Shown here one piece after another: positions 1-8,859 of a stretch of DNA of 64,000 bases (positions within the stretch are counted from its first letter, which is position 1; each line of letters opens with the position of its first letter). Made by a program: the position numbers and the translations under genes. Origin of the DNA: Gemmatimonadota bacterium (GTDB taxonomy: Bacteria; Gemmatimonadota; Gemmatimonadetes; Gemmatimonadales; GWC2-71-9); the NCBI GenBank assembly GCA_003220795.1, contig QHTK01000042.1:1-64000 (forward strand), given 5' to 3'. The notes beneath the pieces were generated by a model, which saw only the letters and a program-made list of their open reading frames with translations, made no database searches and was not told where the DNA came from.

Positions 1-1767
1 ACGGCGACGTCCTGCCGCGCCGAGCGGGGCGAGGTCATCCATGGACCCACCGGACGCCGGCTGGGCTACGGCGCGCTGGTCGACCAGGCGGCGACCTTGC
101 CCGTGCCGCCCAACCCGCCCCTCAAAGATCCCAAAGACTGGAGGCTCATCGGCACGCCCGCCAAGCGCCTCGACAGCCCCGACAAGGTGAACGGCGCCGC
201 ACGGTTCGGGATCGACGAGCGGCTTCCCGGCATGCAGGTGGCCACACTGGCCGCGTGTCCCGTCTTCGGCGGCCAGCTGGCGAGCGTGGACGACACGAAG
301 GCCCGGGCGGTCCCGGGCGTGCGGCAGGTGGTGCGGCTCGAGGACGCCGTCGCCGTGGTCGCAGACCACATGTGGGCGGCGAAGCAGGGGCTTGCGGCAC
401 TCGACATCAAGTGGGACGAAGGGCCGAACGCGAAGCTCGGCACCGCCGACATCGTGCAGCAGCTCGCCGCCGCTTCCCAGCGGCCGGGGGTGGTCGCGCG
501 CAACGACGGCGACGCGGTCCGCGCGATGGCGGGCGCAGCCCGGAAAGTGGAAGCCATCTACGAGCTGCCGTTCCTGGCGCACGCCACGATGGAGCCGGTC
601 AACTGCACGGTCCACGTCCGCCGGGACAGCTGCGACATCTGGGTGGGGACGCAGGTGCCGACGTTCACCCGCACCGCGGCGGCGCAGCTGACGGGTCTGC
701 CCCGCGAGCGCGTCCAGGTGCACAACCATCTCCTGGGCGGCGGCTTCGGGCGACGGCTCGAGGTGGACTTCGTCCGCCGGGCGGTACGGATCGCCATGCA
801 GGTCCCGGGGCCCGTGAAAGTCGTATGGACCCGCGAGGAAGACATCCAGCACGATATGTACCGGCCGTACTACTACGACCGCATCGCCGCCGGCCTGGAC
901 GAGCGCGGCCGGCCGGTCGCCTGGACCCATCGCGTCACCGGCTCGTCGATCATGGCGCGGGTCACGAGCGAGCTGTTCCCCAAGACGCTGCGAGTCATGA
1001 GGGCCGTCGGCCTCCACCAGCTGATCGCCACCGTCAAAGGCCTCGATGTAGACGCGGTGGAAGGCGCAGCGGAGCCGCCGTATACCCTTCCCAACATCCG
1101 GGTGGAATACGTCCGCCAGGAGCCGCCCGGGGTTCCTACCGCGTTCTGGCGCGGCGTCGGGCCCACGCACAGCATCTTCGTGGTCGAGAGCTTCATCGAC
1201 GAGCTGGCCGCGGCGATGCAACAGGACCCGTTCGAGTACCGGCGCGCGCTGCTCGACCAGGCACCGCGCGCTAAGGCGGTGCTCGAGCTCGCCGCGCTGC
1301 AGGCCGGCTGGGGGCGCCCCCTGCCGCCGGGCAGCGGGCGCGGGATCTCGCTGCTACACGCCTTCGGGAGCTACGTCGCGCAGGTTGCGGAGGTGTCGGT
1401 CTCGAAGCAAGGGGAGGTCCGCGTCGCGCGGGTGGTCTGCGCCGTGGATTGCGGCGTCGTCGTCAACCCGGACACCGTCAAGGCACAGATCGAGAGCGGG
1501 ATCATCTTCGGGATCTCGGGCGTCCTGTGGGGCGAGATCACCTTCAAGAACGGCCGCGTCGAGCAACACAACTTCAACGACTACCGGGTGCTGCGCATCC
1601 ACGAGGCCCCGGTGATCGAAGTGCATCTCGTGCGGAGCACCGAGACCCCGGGGGGAATCGGCGAGCCCGGAACCTCGGCGGTGATGCCGGCGGTCGCCAA
1701 CGCCATCTTCGCGGCGACCGGCAAGCGCATTCGCAAACTGCCGGTCAAGGACCAGCTGCGACCTTAG
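1..1767 (+). CDS. Molybdopterin-binding aldehyde/isoquinoline dehydrogenase large subunit (IorB-type), 5' partial
   Basis: The reading frame is open from base 1, so the N-terminus lies outside the window; 588 codons are present. The visible part matches the C-terminal half of xanthine-dehydrogenase-family molybdopterin-binding subunits of the isoquinoline 1-oxidoreductase beta type. Marks are the linker [18 protein letters not shown], the cofactor-loop motif [33 protein letters not shown], and the C-terminal [18 protein letters not shown], where the Glu of GIGEPG corresponds to the conserved catalytic Glu of the family. Such subunits work in the periplasm with a small 2Fe-2S subunit to hydroxylate aldehydes or N-heterocycles; the partner, if any, must lie upstream. 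Substrate cannot be told. The stop overlaps the stop of the convergent phosphatase gene by 3 bases. Confidence 0.9.
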   Translation, partial: TATSCRAERGEVIHGPTGRRLGYGALVDQAATLPVPPNPPLKDPKDWRLIGTPAKRLDSPDKVNGAARFGIDERLPGMQVATLAACPVFGGQLASVDDTKARAVPGVRQVVRLEDAVAVVADHMWAAKQGLAALDIKWDEGPNAKLGTADIVQQLAAASQRPGVVARNDGDAVRAMAGAARKVEAIYELPFLAHATMEPVNCTVHVRRDSCDIWVGTQVPTFTRTAAAQLTGLPRERVQVHNHLLGGGFGRRLEVDFVRRAVRIAMQVPGPVKVVWTREEDIQHDMYRPYYYDRIAAGLDERGRPVAWTHRVTGSSIMARVTSELFPKTLRVMRAVGLHQLIATVKGLDVDAVEGAAEPPYTLPNIRVEYVRQEPPGVPTAFWRGVGPTHSIFVVESFIDELAAAMQQDPFEYRRALLDQAPRAKAVLELAALQAGWGRPLPPGSGRGISLLHAFGSYVAQVAEVSVSKQGEVRVARVVCAVDCGVVVNPDTVKAQIESGIIFGISGVLWGEITFKNGRVEQHNFNDYRVLRIHEAPVIEVHLVRSTETPGGIGEPGTSAVMPAVANAIFAATGKRIRKLPVKDQLRP

Positions 1768-2594
1768 GTCTCGGCCGTCGCCAGAGCCGGTGCGGCACCA
1801 CCGTCCGTCGCACTCTGCCCGATGGTCAGCCAGTCGGTGCGGACCCGGTCCCACTCCTGGATCGCCAGGCCGTGCCCTTCGAAGAACGAGCGGATGCGCG
1901 CGGCATTCATCCCCACGATCTCCTCGAGCACCGGGATGAGCACGCTGAGCGCGTCGTCGCCGATGATGGTGCGGCGCGCGATCTGGGCCACGAGCTTCGC
2001 GTCGGACGCGGCGATGGTGAATCCGTCCCGGCGATTGACGTGCAGCATCACGTGGATGTCCGAGCTGCCGTCGCCCACGTAGACGATCCGGTCGGAGCCC
2101 ACCTGGAGCGCCGCCTGCAGCTCGTCGAGCACGGCCACCTTGCCGTACCCGGCGGCGACCCGCACGATCGAGCGGATCTCTCCGGAGGCGGGGTCGTACT
2201 CGAACCGCGTCCCATAGATGTGGTCGGGCGGAACGATCCCTTCCAGGGCCGACTGAATCACTTCCTCCGGGGCCGCCGAGATCACGTAGAACGCGAAGCG
2301 GTGGCCCTCGAGTCCCTCCAGCAACAGGCGGACGAGGAGGGGGATGTTCTGCTTCAGGCGAACCCGCTTTCCGGCTTCGATCAGGTGCTCCCGTCGTACC
2401 GCGCGGTAATCCGGATCGTGCCGCAACAGGTAGGCGAGCTCCCCCCCTTGCTGGATGAGGTTGGTGCGCGAGAGGCCGGCGACCTTCTCTCGAAACCCGG
2501 GGATTCCCACGATTTCGGAGAGGATGATCCCCGAGTCGTTGAAGCTCAGCGTCTGGTCGAAATCACTCGCCAGCAAATATTCCTTCGCCATCAT
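1764..2594 (-). CDS. HAD-superfamily (subclass IB) phosphatase
   Basis: 276 residues, cytoplasmic. HAD motifs are in order: motif [15 protein letters not shown] near the N-terminus, with the nucleophile and general acid Asp of DxD; motif [10 protein letters not shown] with the Ser; and motif [14 protein letters not shown], whose Asp residues bind magnesium. This layout is that of the phosphoserine-phosphatase-like IB group. The start was placed at the tandem ATG at 2594 because GAGGAG lies 9 nt upstream; the frame is open further but has no ribosome site there. A perfect 13-bp stem-loop (2630-2665) lies just upstream, and a 34-codon gene lies before that, possibly in the same transcript. The natural substrate (phosphoserine, a small metabolite or another phosphate ester) cannot be read from sequence. 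Confidence 0.85.
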   Translation of the reverse strand: MMAKEYLLASDFDQTLSFNDSGIILSEIVGIPGFREKVAGLSRTNLIQQGGELAYLLRHDPDYRAVRREHLIEAGKRVRLKQNIPLLVRLLLEGLEGHRFAFYVISAAPEEVIQSALEGIVPPDHIYGTRFEYDPASGEIRSIVRVAAGYGKVAVLDELQAALQVGSDRIVYVGDGSSDIHVMLHVNRRDGFTIAASDAKLVAQIARRTIIGDDALSVLIPVLEEIVGMNAARIRSFFEGHGLAIQEWDRVRTDWLTIGQSATDGGAAPALATAET

Positions 2595-2629
2595 CTTGGT
2601 TGTCTCCTCACTCGGATCCCACACAACGA

Positions 2630-2665
2630 CGCCCCCACGCTACTACACCGGAGCGTGGGGGCGTT
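2630..2665 (-). terminator. Perfect 13-bp stem-loop upstream of the HAD phosphatase gene
   Basis: ACGCCCCCACGCT (2630-2642) and its exact reverse complement (2653-2665) enclose a 10-nt loop. On the minus strand it lies between the 34-codon gene (ends 2695) and the phosphatase start at 2594. No run of T follows on either strand, so it is not a textbook terminator. It may weaken read-through or shape the 5' leader. Confidence 0.5.
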
Positions 2666-2694
2666 CGCAGCGGCGCTGCGGACTGCCGGTCCTG

Positions 2695-2799
2695 CTACAT
2701 CATCCCACGTAGGCGAACGGGCGGTGCGCACACGGCGCAGTCGTTCTCGTCATTCGAGCGCGCCTCATTGCAGTGATGCGACTGTATCGTGTGCGTCAT
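2695..2799 (-). CDS. 34-residue Cys/His-containing peptide, leaderless
   Basis: The peptide MTHTIQSHHCNEARSNDEND continues to CAVCAPPVRLRGMM. It has two His, one early Cys and a CAVC pair, a spacing that could bind a metal, but no family is recognised. Support for a real gene is the promoter: TATGCT lies exactly 6 nt before the ATG, the same spacing seen at several firmly identified genes in this window. It occupies part of a stretch (2595-2930) that otherwise holds only the stem-loop at 2630-2665. It could be a leader or a small metal-binding peptide for the phosphatase downstream. Function unknown. Confidence 0.5.
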   Translation of the reverse strand: MTHTIQSHHCNEARSNDENDCAVCAPPVRLRGMM

Positions 2800-2805
2800 G
2801 GGCCC

Positions 2806-2811
2806 AGCATA
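2806..2811 (-). promoter_or_regulatory. -10 box (TATGCT) of a leaderless promoter
   Basis: Read on the minus strand, TATGCT is followed by 6 nt and then the ATG at 2799, leaving no room for a ribosome binding site. No clear -35 is visible. Confidence 0.45.
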
Positions 2812-2930
2812 CCTAGTGCGAGGACGCGCGTCAACCGCCGATGGAGCCGTGCAGCCAACACGAAACACGGTTGTTACGAATTCGGTTCCCTGCGGCGCGC
2901 GGTGAGCACGAATCGTGATGCTGGTCACCA

Positions 2931-4103
2931 CTATCTTGGTGAACACTCGAGCAGCTGCCGCACTCGTGCCAGCAGCTCGCTGGCCGTCCAGGGCTTCGTG
3001 ACGAACGCGACCGCGGCATCGAGGCCGACGGTCTTGCGATAGTTCGGCGCGGGAAAGCCGCTCATGAACAGCACCTTGATGGTCGCCGAGTCTCGCCGGA
3101 TGGATTCGTACAGCTGGAAGCCGCTGAGCTTGGGCATGATGACGTCGGTGAGCACGAGGTGGAGCTCGGCGCGGTGCGCGCGGTACGTCGCGAGTCCTTG
3201 CTCGCCATTCACGGCGGCGAGCACCCGGTAGCCGACTTTTTCGAGCAGTCCCTGCGCCACCGAGCGCATGGTGGGGTCGTCCTCCACGAGCAGGATCGCT
3301 TCACTGCCCCCCGGCAGGGTCTCCTCGGAGTCGGCTTCGAGCGGCATCCGCCGATAGACCGCGGGAAAGTACACTTTGGCCGTCGTCCCCTGGCCCGTTT
3401 CGCTGTACAGGTGCACGAACCCCTTGTGCTGCTTGACGAGGCCGTAGACCATCGCCATGCCGAGGCCGGTCCCGATCCCCAACGGTTTGGTCGTGAAGAA
3501 CGGCTCGAACACCCGTGCCAGCGTCGCGGCGTTCATTCCCGTTCCGGTGTCGCTGACCGCCACGCTGACGTACGAGCCCGGCTCGATCCACGCGTGCAGC
3601 GGACGGTCCGCCGCGCCGAGGCGCGCCCGCCGCACTTCGACGTGCAGCGTGCCTCCCTTCGACATTGCATCGCGCGCGTTGGTGACGAGGCTCATCAAGA
3701 TCTGTCGCACTTCGGCGGGATCCGCTTCGACGACGCCGCCCACTTCGTCCGCTTCGAACTGCACCTCGATGTTTCCGGGAAGCTCGCGGCGCAGCGTGTC
3801 GAGGATCTCCCGCACGTACTCAGTCAGGCTGAGCGGCTGCAGATCCAGCGTCTTGTGACGGCTGAACCCGAGGAGTTTGTGGGCCAGCTCCGCGCCGCGC
3901 TGAGCCGTTTCCTTCAGCTCATCGAGGTCACGGCTCGGCGGGGAGGACTGGGCGAGCGCGGCGGCCCGCTGTAGGATGGCACCGAGGAGCTCACTGAATT
4001 GCTGCGCAATCGCCCCCGTCAGGCGGCCGATCGTCTCCATCTTCTCGGCCTGCAGCAAGGCCCGCTCGCGCGCGCGCTCCCCCCCGACGTCCTCGGCCGT
4101 CAT
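2931..4103 (-). CDS. Hybrid sensor kinase/response regulator with degenerate H box
   Basis: 390 residues, cytoplasmic, with no sensor or membrane segment. From the N-terminus: a short coiled region, a DHp-like helix (GRLTGAIAQQFSELLGAIL), an HATPase with N box LVTNARDAM, G1 DTGTGM, F/G2 region [20 protein letters not shown], then a C-terminal receiver (ILLVEDDPT, phospho-acceptor Asp in LVLTDVIMP, conserved Lys in FVTKPW). In relatives the H box reads AHDFNN; here it is AQQFSE, so the His that should be phosphorylated is Gln. The nucleotide-binding and receiver parts look intact. The start at 4103 has GAGGGGGT upstream; a longer open frame to 4196 lacks such a site. It may act as a pseudokinase, phosphatase or scaffold. 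It is divergent from the lipoprotein gene at 4235. Confidence 0.88.
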   Translation of the reverse strand: MTAEDVGGERARERALLQAEKMETIGRLTGAIAQQFSELLGAILQRAAALAQSSPPSRDLDELKETAQRGAELAHKLLGFSRHKTLDLQPLSLTEYVREILDTLRRELPGNIEVQFEADEVGGVVEADPAEVRQILMSLVTNARDAMSKGGTLHVEVRRARLGAADRPLHAWIEPGSYVSVAVSDTGTGMNAATLARVFEPFFTTKPLGIGTGLGMAMVYGLVKQHKGFVHLYSETGQGTTAKVYFPAVYRRMPLEADSEETLPGGSEAILLVEDDPTMRSVAQGLLEKVGYRVLAAVNGEQGLATYRAHRAELHLVLTDVIMPKLSGFQLYESIRRDSATIKVLFMSGFPAPNYRKTVGLDAAVAFVTKPWTASELLARVRQLLECSPR

Positions 4104-4127
4104 CGCACCCCCTCGAGAGCTTGGAGC

Positions 4128-4133
4128 CATATA
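4128..4133 (-). promoter_or_regulatory. -10 box of the hybrid kinase gene
   Basis: TATATG on the minus strand, about 25 nt before the ATG at 4103, leaving a short leader that contains the GAGGGGGT ribosome site. Assigned by position only. Confidence 0.4.
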
Positions 4134-4200
4134 GCCCGGGCCCCGGGGGGGCGTCAAGCGCGGCCCCCACCCGGTGCGCGCGCCCGCTCCCGTCATTTGT

Positions 4201-4206
4201 TATGTT
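4201..4206 (+). promoter_or_regulatory. -10 box of the lipoprotein gene at 4235
   Basis: TATGTT, about 28 nt upstream of the ATG at 4235; the leader between them contains GAGGTG. No convincing -35 is seen in the GC-rich stretch before it. Confidence 0.4.
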
Positions 4207-4234
4207 GGGTACCACCTGTGCGCGAGGTGTCCCG

Positions 4235-4894
4235 ATGAGCACACCGTATCGCCGCCTCTCCCCGCCAGGGCGCCCGCTGGTCGCGGTGCTCCTGGTCCTC
4301 TTCATCTTGGCCGGGATCGCCTGCGGCGGCTCACACCGCGTGCTGCTCCCGCCGCGGCTCAATCTGTCGCCGTACGGACAGATCGGACTCGTCACATTCA
4401 CGGCCGAGAACGCGAAAGGCTCGCTGCACGAGTTCGCCACGCGCCGCTTCTCCGAGTACGTGCTGGCCGCCCAGACCGGCATCGAGGTGCTGGAGCTCGG
4501 CGCGGCGGACTCGGTGCTGCGGCGCACCCGCTCGACGGAGCTCGGTTCCGCGGCGGCGCAGGCGCTCGGGGGGGAGCGCGGTATTCCGGTGGTGTTCTTC
4601 GGCCACCTCAAGGTTTCCAACGTGAAGCCGAGCGGCAGCCTCGCCGGCCTCACGCTGCCACGCGTGGAGGCCACGGTATCAGCAGAGTTGTCGGTGGAGC
4701 TGTTGTCGACCAAGTCCGGCGGCACGCTGTGGCGCTCCAGCGCAGTCGCGAGCGAGAAGGTCGGCGGGCTGGCCCTGGTCGGCGGCGAGCCGGTCTTCTC
4801 CGCCAAAGACCCCAACAGTGCCTACGGGCAGCTCGTCAATCGCCTCGTGTACGCGGTCACCTACGACATGCGCTCGACGTGGGTGACGCAATAA
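4235..4894 (+). CDS. Predicted lipoprotein of unknown function
   Basis: 219 residues. The N-terminus has basic residues, a hydrophobic stretch LVAVLLVLFILAGIAC and CGG, consistent with a lipoprotein signal although the residue at -3 is atypical. The mature part is a mixed alpha/beta chain with TAENAKGSLHEFATRRFSEY, GERGIPVVFFGHLKVSNVKP and ELSVELLSTKSGGTLWRSSA. That pattern resembles the GNA1162/TolB-N-like group of periplasmic lipoproteins that combine a subunit name-like N-half with a strand reporting total activity, but I cannot assign it firmly. The start has GAGG 7 nt upstream. It is divergent from the hybrid kinase and followed by two small plus-strand genes. Confidence 0.75.
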   Translation: MSTPYRRLSPPGRPLVAVLLVLFILAGIACGGSHRVLLPPRLNLSPYGQIGLVTFTAENAKGSLHEFATRRFSEYVLAAQTGIEVLELGAADSVLRRTRSTELGSAAAQALGGERGIPVVFFGHLKVSNVKPSGSLAGLTLPRVEATVSAELSVELLSTKSGGTLWRSSAVASEKVGGLALVGGEPVFSAKDPNSAYGQLVNRLVYAVTYDMRSTWVTQ

Positions 4895-4993
4895 GCCCTT
4901 TGGTCTTCGAGTACGTGGAGATCTCGGCGCTGAGCTTGTAGTCCGTTTGGCCACCAACCTGCAGCCCGAACGTGCCCCCTACCGGGACGAGGT

Positions 4994-5482
4994 ATGACGG
5001 GCAAGACGGCGGAGAAACTGCGTTCCCTCCTCAAGACCTACGACGAGCGCTCGGCTGCGAGACCGCCGGCGGAAGTCCGTACCGCGCCCGACGAGGCAGA
5101 GCGACGCAGGCGGGCGTGTGGCGACCGTCTCCTGAACGTTGTGCGGCCCGTGTTGCAGGCCTTCCTGACGGAGCTCAAGAGCGCGGGGCATGAGGGATCG
5201 ATCGAGGACCGGACCAACACTGCCGATGCGTACCCGAGTGTCGGGTTGATGTTCACGCCGCGCGCTCCGGGCGGAGTCGCCCTCGCGTCGACCATCGTGT
5301 TCCGCTACGATCCGCGGCGGGGCGTCGCAGTGGCGCGCGACATCAAACCGTCCGCCACCAAGGGGCGCGTCGTCACCACCAGCACGGATCGCATCGGAAC
5401 GATGCGGGTGGAGGCTGTGACTCCCGAATGGGTCGAGACCAAGACGCTGAGCTTCATCGAGGCGGTACTGAAGGTGAACTGA
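4994..5482 (+). CDS. Hypothetical cytoplasmic protein
   Basis: 162 residues without signal peptide or membrane segment. The first 55 residues are helical and charged (KLRSLLKTYDERSAARPP); the rest is strand-rich (VGLMFTPRAPGG, ALASTIVFRYDPRRGVAVARD, RVVTTSTDRIGTMRVEAV) and ends with a helix (WVETKTLSFIEAVLKVN). No family is recognised. GAGG sits very close to the ATG, so initiation may be weak. The next gene begins 18 bases after its stop, so the two probably share a transcript. Confidence 0.7.
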   Translation: MTGKTAEKLRSLLKTYDERSAARPPAEVRTAPDEAERRRRACGDRLLNVVRPVLQAFLTELKSAGHEGSIEDRTNTADAYPSVGLMFTPRAPGGVALASTIVFRYDPRRGVAVARDIKPSATKGRVVTTSTDRIGTMRVEAVTPEWVETKTLSFIEAVLKVN

Positions 5483-5500
5483 CTGCAGATCGGGGAGTCC

Positions 5501-5806
5501 ATGGCCAGCGAACGCAAGAATCGCCGCGAGAAGCCCGATCGTCGCTCCGGCGCCGACCGCAGAGCCAAACAGGTCCCTGTCGAGGTCGAGCGCCGCAAGA
5601 AGCGTGACCGCCGCACCGGCCTCACGCGGCGCCTCGAATTGCGAACCGCCGGCGACCAGATCCAGGCGGCGCTCGATTTATTGTCCCGCGCCCTGGACCA
5701 TGGGGTGCTGTTCGACGAAGACCGCTGGCTGCTCGAGACCGCGATTACGCGGTTGCGGTCTGCTCTGGGGCCGCTGGAGTCGGAGGCGGGCGGAGACCGC
5801 GCGTAG
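5501..5806 (+). CDS. Small highly charged hypothetical protein
   Basis: 101 residues. The first 45 are almost all Lys, Arg, Glu and Asp in repeating patterns (RREKPDRRSGADRRAK, ERRKKRDRRTGLTRR); the C-terminal half is a predicted helical pair (DQIQAALDLLSRALDHG, RWLLETAITRLRSALG). GGGGAG lies 5-8 nt upstream of the ATG. The basic part could bind nucleic acid or be disordered. It follows the gene at 4994 in the same direction and converges with the small membrane protein gene ending at 5815. Confidence 0.65.
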   Translation: MASERKNRREKPDRRSGADRRAKQVPVEVERRKKRDRRTGLTRRLELRTAGDQIQAALDLLSRALDHGVLFDEDRWLLETAITRLRSALGPLESEAGGDRA

Positions 5807-5814
5807 GCCCCAGT

Positions 5815-6006
5815 CTACTCCGACGCGGCGTCGCCTTTCTTGTCGTCGTGCTTCTTGAAGAACCACACGGCGAACAGGACGAGCCCCACCACGAGGGCGA
5901 CCTTGAGCGCCAGGAACAGGAGGGGTAGGAGGAACAGCGACCCGAGCTTCCAGAGGGCGAAGCCGAAGAGGCCGACGGCGGCGAGCTGCAGGATCGGCTT
6001 GGGCAT
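5815..6006 (-). CDS. Small two-helix membrane protein
   Basis: 63 residues: two hydrophobic segments (LQLAAVGLFGFALWKLG and LFLLPLLFLALKVALVVGLVLFAVWFF in part) followed by a charged tail KKHDDKKGDAASE. GGGAG lies upstream of the ATG. No family is recognised. The composition and charged C-terminus fit an inner-membrane protein with a cytoplasmic tail. Confidence 0.65.
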   Translation of the reverse strand: MPKPILQLAAVGLFGFALWKLGSLFLLPLLFLALKVALVVGLVLFAVWFFKKHDDKKGDAASE

Positions 6007-6141
6007 GGGTGGCGCTCCCGAATAGTGAGGGTTGGCCCTTCTCTACGGAAGCCGGGCCCGACAAGTTCCGGACCCGCTCAGCCGCAACCTTCCTCGCCCG
6101 GTACGCGTCCAATTACGGAGACTCCCACACACGGGTGCCCT

Positions 6142-8859
6142 GTGTCGAGAACGCTCGTCCGTCTGGTAGTGCGCGGCGCCGCCACACTCGTTCCCGGTCT
6201 CACCGCAGCCCAAAGCATCCATCCAACCCCCTCGCCTGACGTTCGGGCCGTCCGGCTCGAGGGGGACATCCGGCTCGACGGCCGCCTGGACGAGGCGCTG
6301 TGGCGCACCGCTCCGGCCGCCACCGATTTCCGGCAGGCGCAACCCCATGAAGGAGAGCCGGCCACGCAGCGTACCGAGGTCCGGTTCGCGTTCGACGACG
6401 CCGCGCTGTACGTGGGGGCGCGGATGTTCGACGACCACGGAGCGGCGGGCGTGCGGACCCGCCTAGTGCGCCGGGACGGCTCCCCCAACTCGGACTATGT
6501 CGAAGTGATCTTCGACCCCTATCACGACCACATCGGCCGGCTGTTCTTCACCGTGAATCCATCCGGCGTGCGAGGCGACGTCAACGGCCTGGGCGGGGGC
6601 TCGGACGATTCCTGGGACCCGGTGTGGGAGGTCAAGACGGCGATCGATTCGCTCGGCTGGACCGCCGAGATGCGGATCCCGTTCTCGCAGCTGCGCTATC
6701 CGGCGACCGCCGAGGAGCAGACGTGGGGCCTGCAGATCTGGCGTCAGGAGAACCGGCTCAACGAGCTGTCGCAGTGGTCCTTCTGGGGCCTCACCGAAAC
6801 GGGCGGTCCGCCGCGCTTCGGACATCTGCGGGGGCTCGTGATCCGCCGCGCGCCCGGTCGTGCCGAGATCCTGCCCTACATGGTCGGCCGCTCGGCCAGC
6901 GTCCCGGTGAGCGACCCGAAGGACCCCTTCCAAAAGGCGCACAGCTGGGATGGACGCGGCGGCGTGGATGCCCGGGTGCTGCTCACGTCCAATCTCACGC
7001 TCAATGCCACGGTGAACCCGGACTTCGGACAGGTCGAGGTGGACCCTGCCGTAGTCAACCTGTCCGCATTCGAGACGTTCTTCGAGGAGCGCCGGCCCTT
7101 CTTCGTCGAGGGAGCGGGCTACTTCGGGTTCGGCAGCCTCAACTGCTACTTCTGCTCGAACGTGTCGAGCCTCGGCATGTTTTACACCCGCCGCATCGGC
7201 CGCCCGCCGCAGGCGCCGGACAACGTGGATGCCGCGGGGGGCGTGTACGCCGATCAGCCGCAGAACACCACGATTCTCGGTGCCGCGAAGCTCACCGGGC
7301 GCACGCCCACAGGATGGTCGATCGGCGCGCTCGACGCGGTCACCCGGCGCGAGCGGGCGGCGTTCCTGCGGAGCGACGGCTCGCGCGGCGACGTCACCGT
7401 GGAGCCGTTCACGAACTACTTCGTCGCACGCGTGGCGAAGGACCTGCGCGGCGGCGCCACGGTGCTGCGGGCGATCGGCACGTCGGTGGTGCGCGAGCTC
7501 GATGAGCCGTTCCTGGCCGACCGCTTGAGCCGGCACGCCGAATCGTTCGGCCTCGGGACCGAGATGTGGTTCGGCAAGCGGGATTACCGCCTCATGGCAC
7601 AACTGGCGGGCACGCAAGTGGCGGGCGACACCGCGGCGATGCTACGACTGCAGACGTCGAGCGCGCGCTATTTCCAGCGCCCCGACCGGGGGAACGGCTC
7701 GAACGGAGTGCTGAGCGACGCCTACGACCCCTCAGTCACGGCGCTGCGCGGGGTTGGCGCGTACGCGCGGGTCGCCCGCGAGTCCGGGCACCTATTGTGG
7801 GAGCTGTCCACCAACCTGCGCACTCCCGGATTCGAGAACAACGATATCTCGTTCCTCTCCCGGGCCGACTACTGGTGGATGAGCGGGAACATCTTCCCCC
7901 AGTGGACCAAGCCAACCCGCTGGTACCGCCAGCTGCTCTTCATCGTGGGCGGCCAGCAGCAGTACAACTTCGACGGTGACCTGACCGACCGGCAGATGCA
8001 GCTGTTCGGCTATATCCAGCCGCACAACTACTGGGACATCAACGCGTTCTGGATCCACCGGCCGAGCGTGCTCGACGACCGCCTGAGCCGCAGCGGCCCG
8101 GTGTTGCGCCGCCCCGGGGCGGACTTCTGGAGCACGAACGTCAACACCGATTCTCGCAAGGACGTCGTGCTAAGCGGAGAGGCGCAGCTAGGCTGCAACC
8201 GCGACGGTGACTGCAGCCCATCGGCGAGCCTCTCGGTCAAGCTGCGACCCGCTTCGAACGTCACGCTCTCGCTCGGGCCCTCGGTGAGTCACGATGCGAA
8301 CGGCTATCAGTACGTGACGACGGTGCCAGACCCCACGGCCACGGCGTTCTACGGCAACCGCTACGTCTTTGCCGACCTGGTGCAGAACTCGTTCGCGATG
8401 AACACGCGCTTCAACATCACGTTCTCACCCAACCTGACGCTGGAGCTGTTCGTGCAGCCGCTGATCGCGAGCGGTGCGTACTCGCGCTATAAAGAGTTCG
8501 CCGCGCCGCGCGGGCTGCGTCGCCTGGTCTACGGCGTCGACGTGGGGACCGCCTCGCTCAAGCCCGGAAACCCCGCGCTCGGGGTCCGCGATTCGATTTT
8601 CATCGACCCCGACGGGAGCGGGCCCGCGGCGCGGTTCGCGATCGAAGACCCAAGCTTCACGCTACGCTCACTGCGCGGCAACGCGGTGCTGCGCTGGGAG
8701 TACCGGCCTGGCTCGACCCTCTACCTAGTATGGACCCGGAACGGCGCCTCGTCGCTCACGCGGGGCGTCGTCGATTTCGGCGCCGACGCCCGCGCGCTGT
8801 TCCGGGGACCATCGGAGAACATCTTCCTCGTCAAGCTCAACTACTGGCTCGGCCTCTAG
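6142..8859 (+). CDS. DUF5916 outer-membrane protein with CBM9-like N-terminal domain (copy 1)
   Basis: About 905 residues from the GTG at 6142. A signal peptide (VSRTLVRLVVRGAATLVPGLTAAQS) leads into a CBM9-like domain (residues about 30-220: IRLDGRLDEALWRTAP, FDDAALYVGARMFD, LGWTAEMRIPFSQLRY), then a long region rich in beta strands with FEERRPFFVEGAGYF, ending FLVKLNYWLGL, typical of a barrel inserted by the BAM machinery. The family is common in Bacteroidota and Gemmatimonadota and its role is not established. The frame is open back to a GTG at 6025, but that extension is Pro/Ser-rich and unlike a signal, so 6142 is preferred; no ribosome site is clear. The stop overlaps the convergent DinB gene by 4 bases. 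A homologue lies at 13115-15640. Confidence 0.85.
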   Translation: MSRTLVRLVVRGAATLVPGLTAAQSIHPTPSPDVRAVRLEGDIRLDGRLDEALWRTAPAATDFRQAQPHEGEPATQRTEVRFAFDDAALYVGARMFDDHGAAGVRTRLVRRDGSPNSDYVEVIFDPYHDHIGRLFFTVNPSGVRGDVNGLGGGSDDSWDPVWEVKTAIDSLGWTAEMRIPFSQLRYPATAEEQTWGLQIWRQENRLNELSQWSFWGLTETGGPPRFGHLRGLVIRRAPGRAEILPYMVGRSASVPVSDPKDPFQKAHSWDGRGGVDARVLLTSNLTLNATVNPDFGQVEVDPAVVNLSAFETFFEERRPFFVEGAGYFGFGSLNCYFCSNVSSLGMFYTRRIGRPPQAPDNVDAAGGVYADQPQNTTILGAAKLTGRTPTGWSIGALDAVTRRERAAFLRSDGSRGDVTVEPFTNYFVARVAKDLRGGATVLRAIGTSVVRELDEPFLADRLSRHAESFGLGTEMWFGKRDYRLMAQLAGTQVAGDTAAMLRLQTSSARYFQRPDRGNGSNGVLSDAYDPSVTALRGVGAYARVARESGHLLWELSTNLRTPGFENNDISFLSRADYWWMSGNIFPQWTKPTRWYRQLLFIVGGQQQYNFDGDLTDRQMQLFGYIQPHNYWDINAFWIHRPSVLDDRLSRSGPVLRRPGADFWSTNVNTDSRKDVVLSGEAQLGCNRDGDCSPSASLSVKLRPASNVTLSLGPSVSHDANGYQYVTTVPDPTATAFYGNRYVFADLVQNSFAMNTRFNITFSPNLTLELFVQPLIASGAYSRYKEFAAPRGLRRLVYGVDVGTASLKPGNPALGVRDSIFIDPDGSGPAARFAIEDPSFTLRSLRGNAVLRWEYRPGSTLYLVWTRNGASSLTRGVVDFGADARALFRGPSENIFLVKLNYWLGL

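Noticed and set aside
2630-2665. Stem-loop as a strong rho-independent terminator
   Set aside because: No T run on either strand; recorded only as a stem-loop with a possible terminator role.
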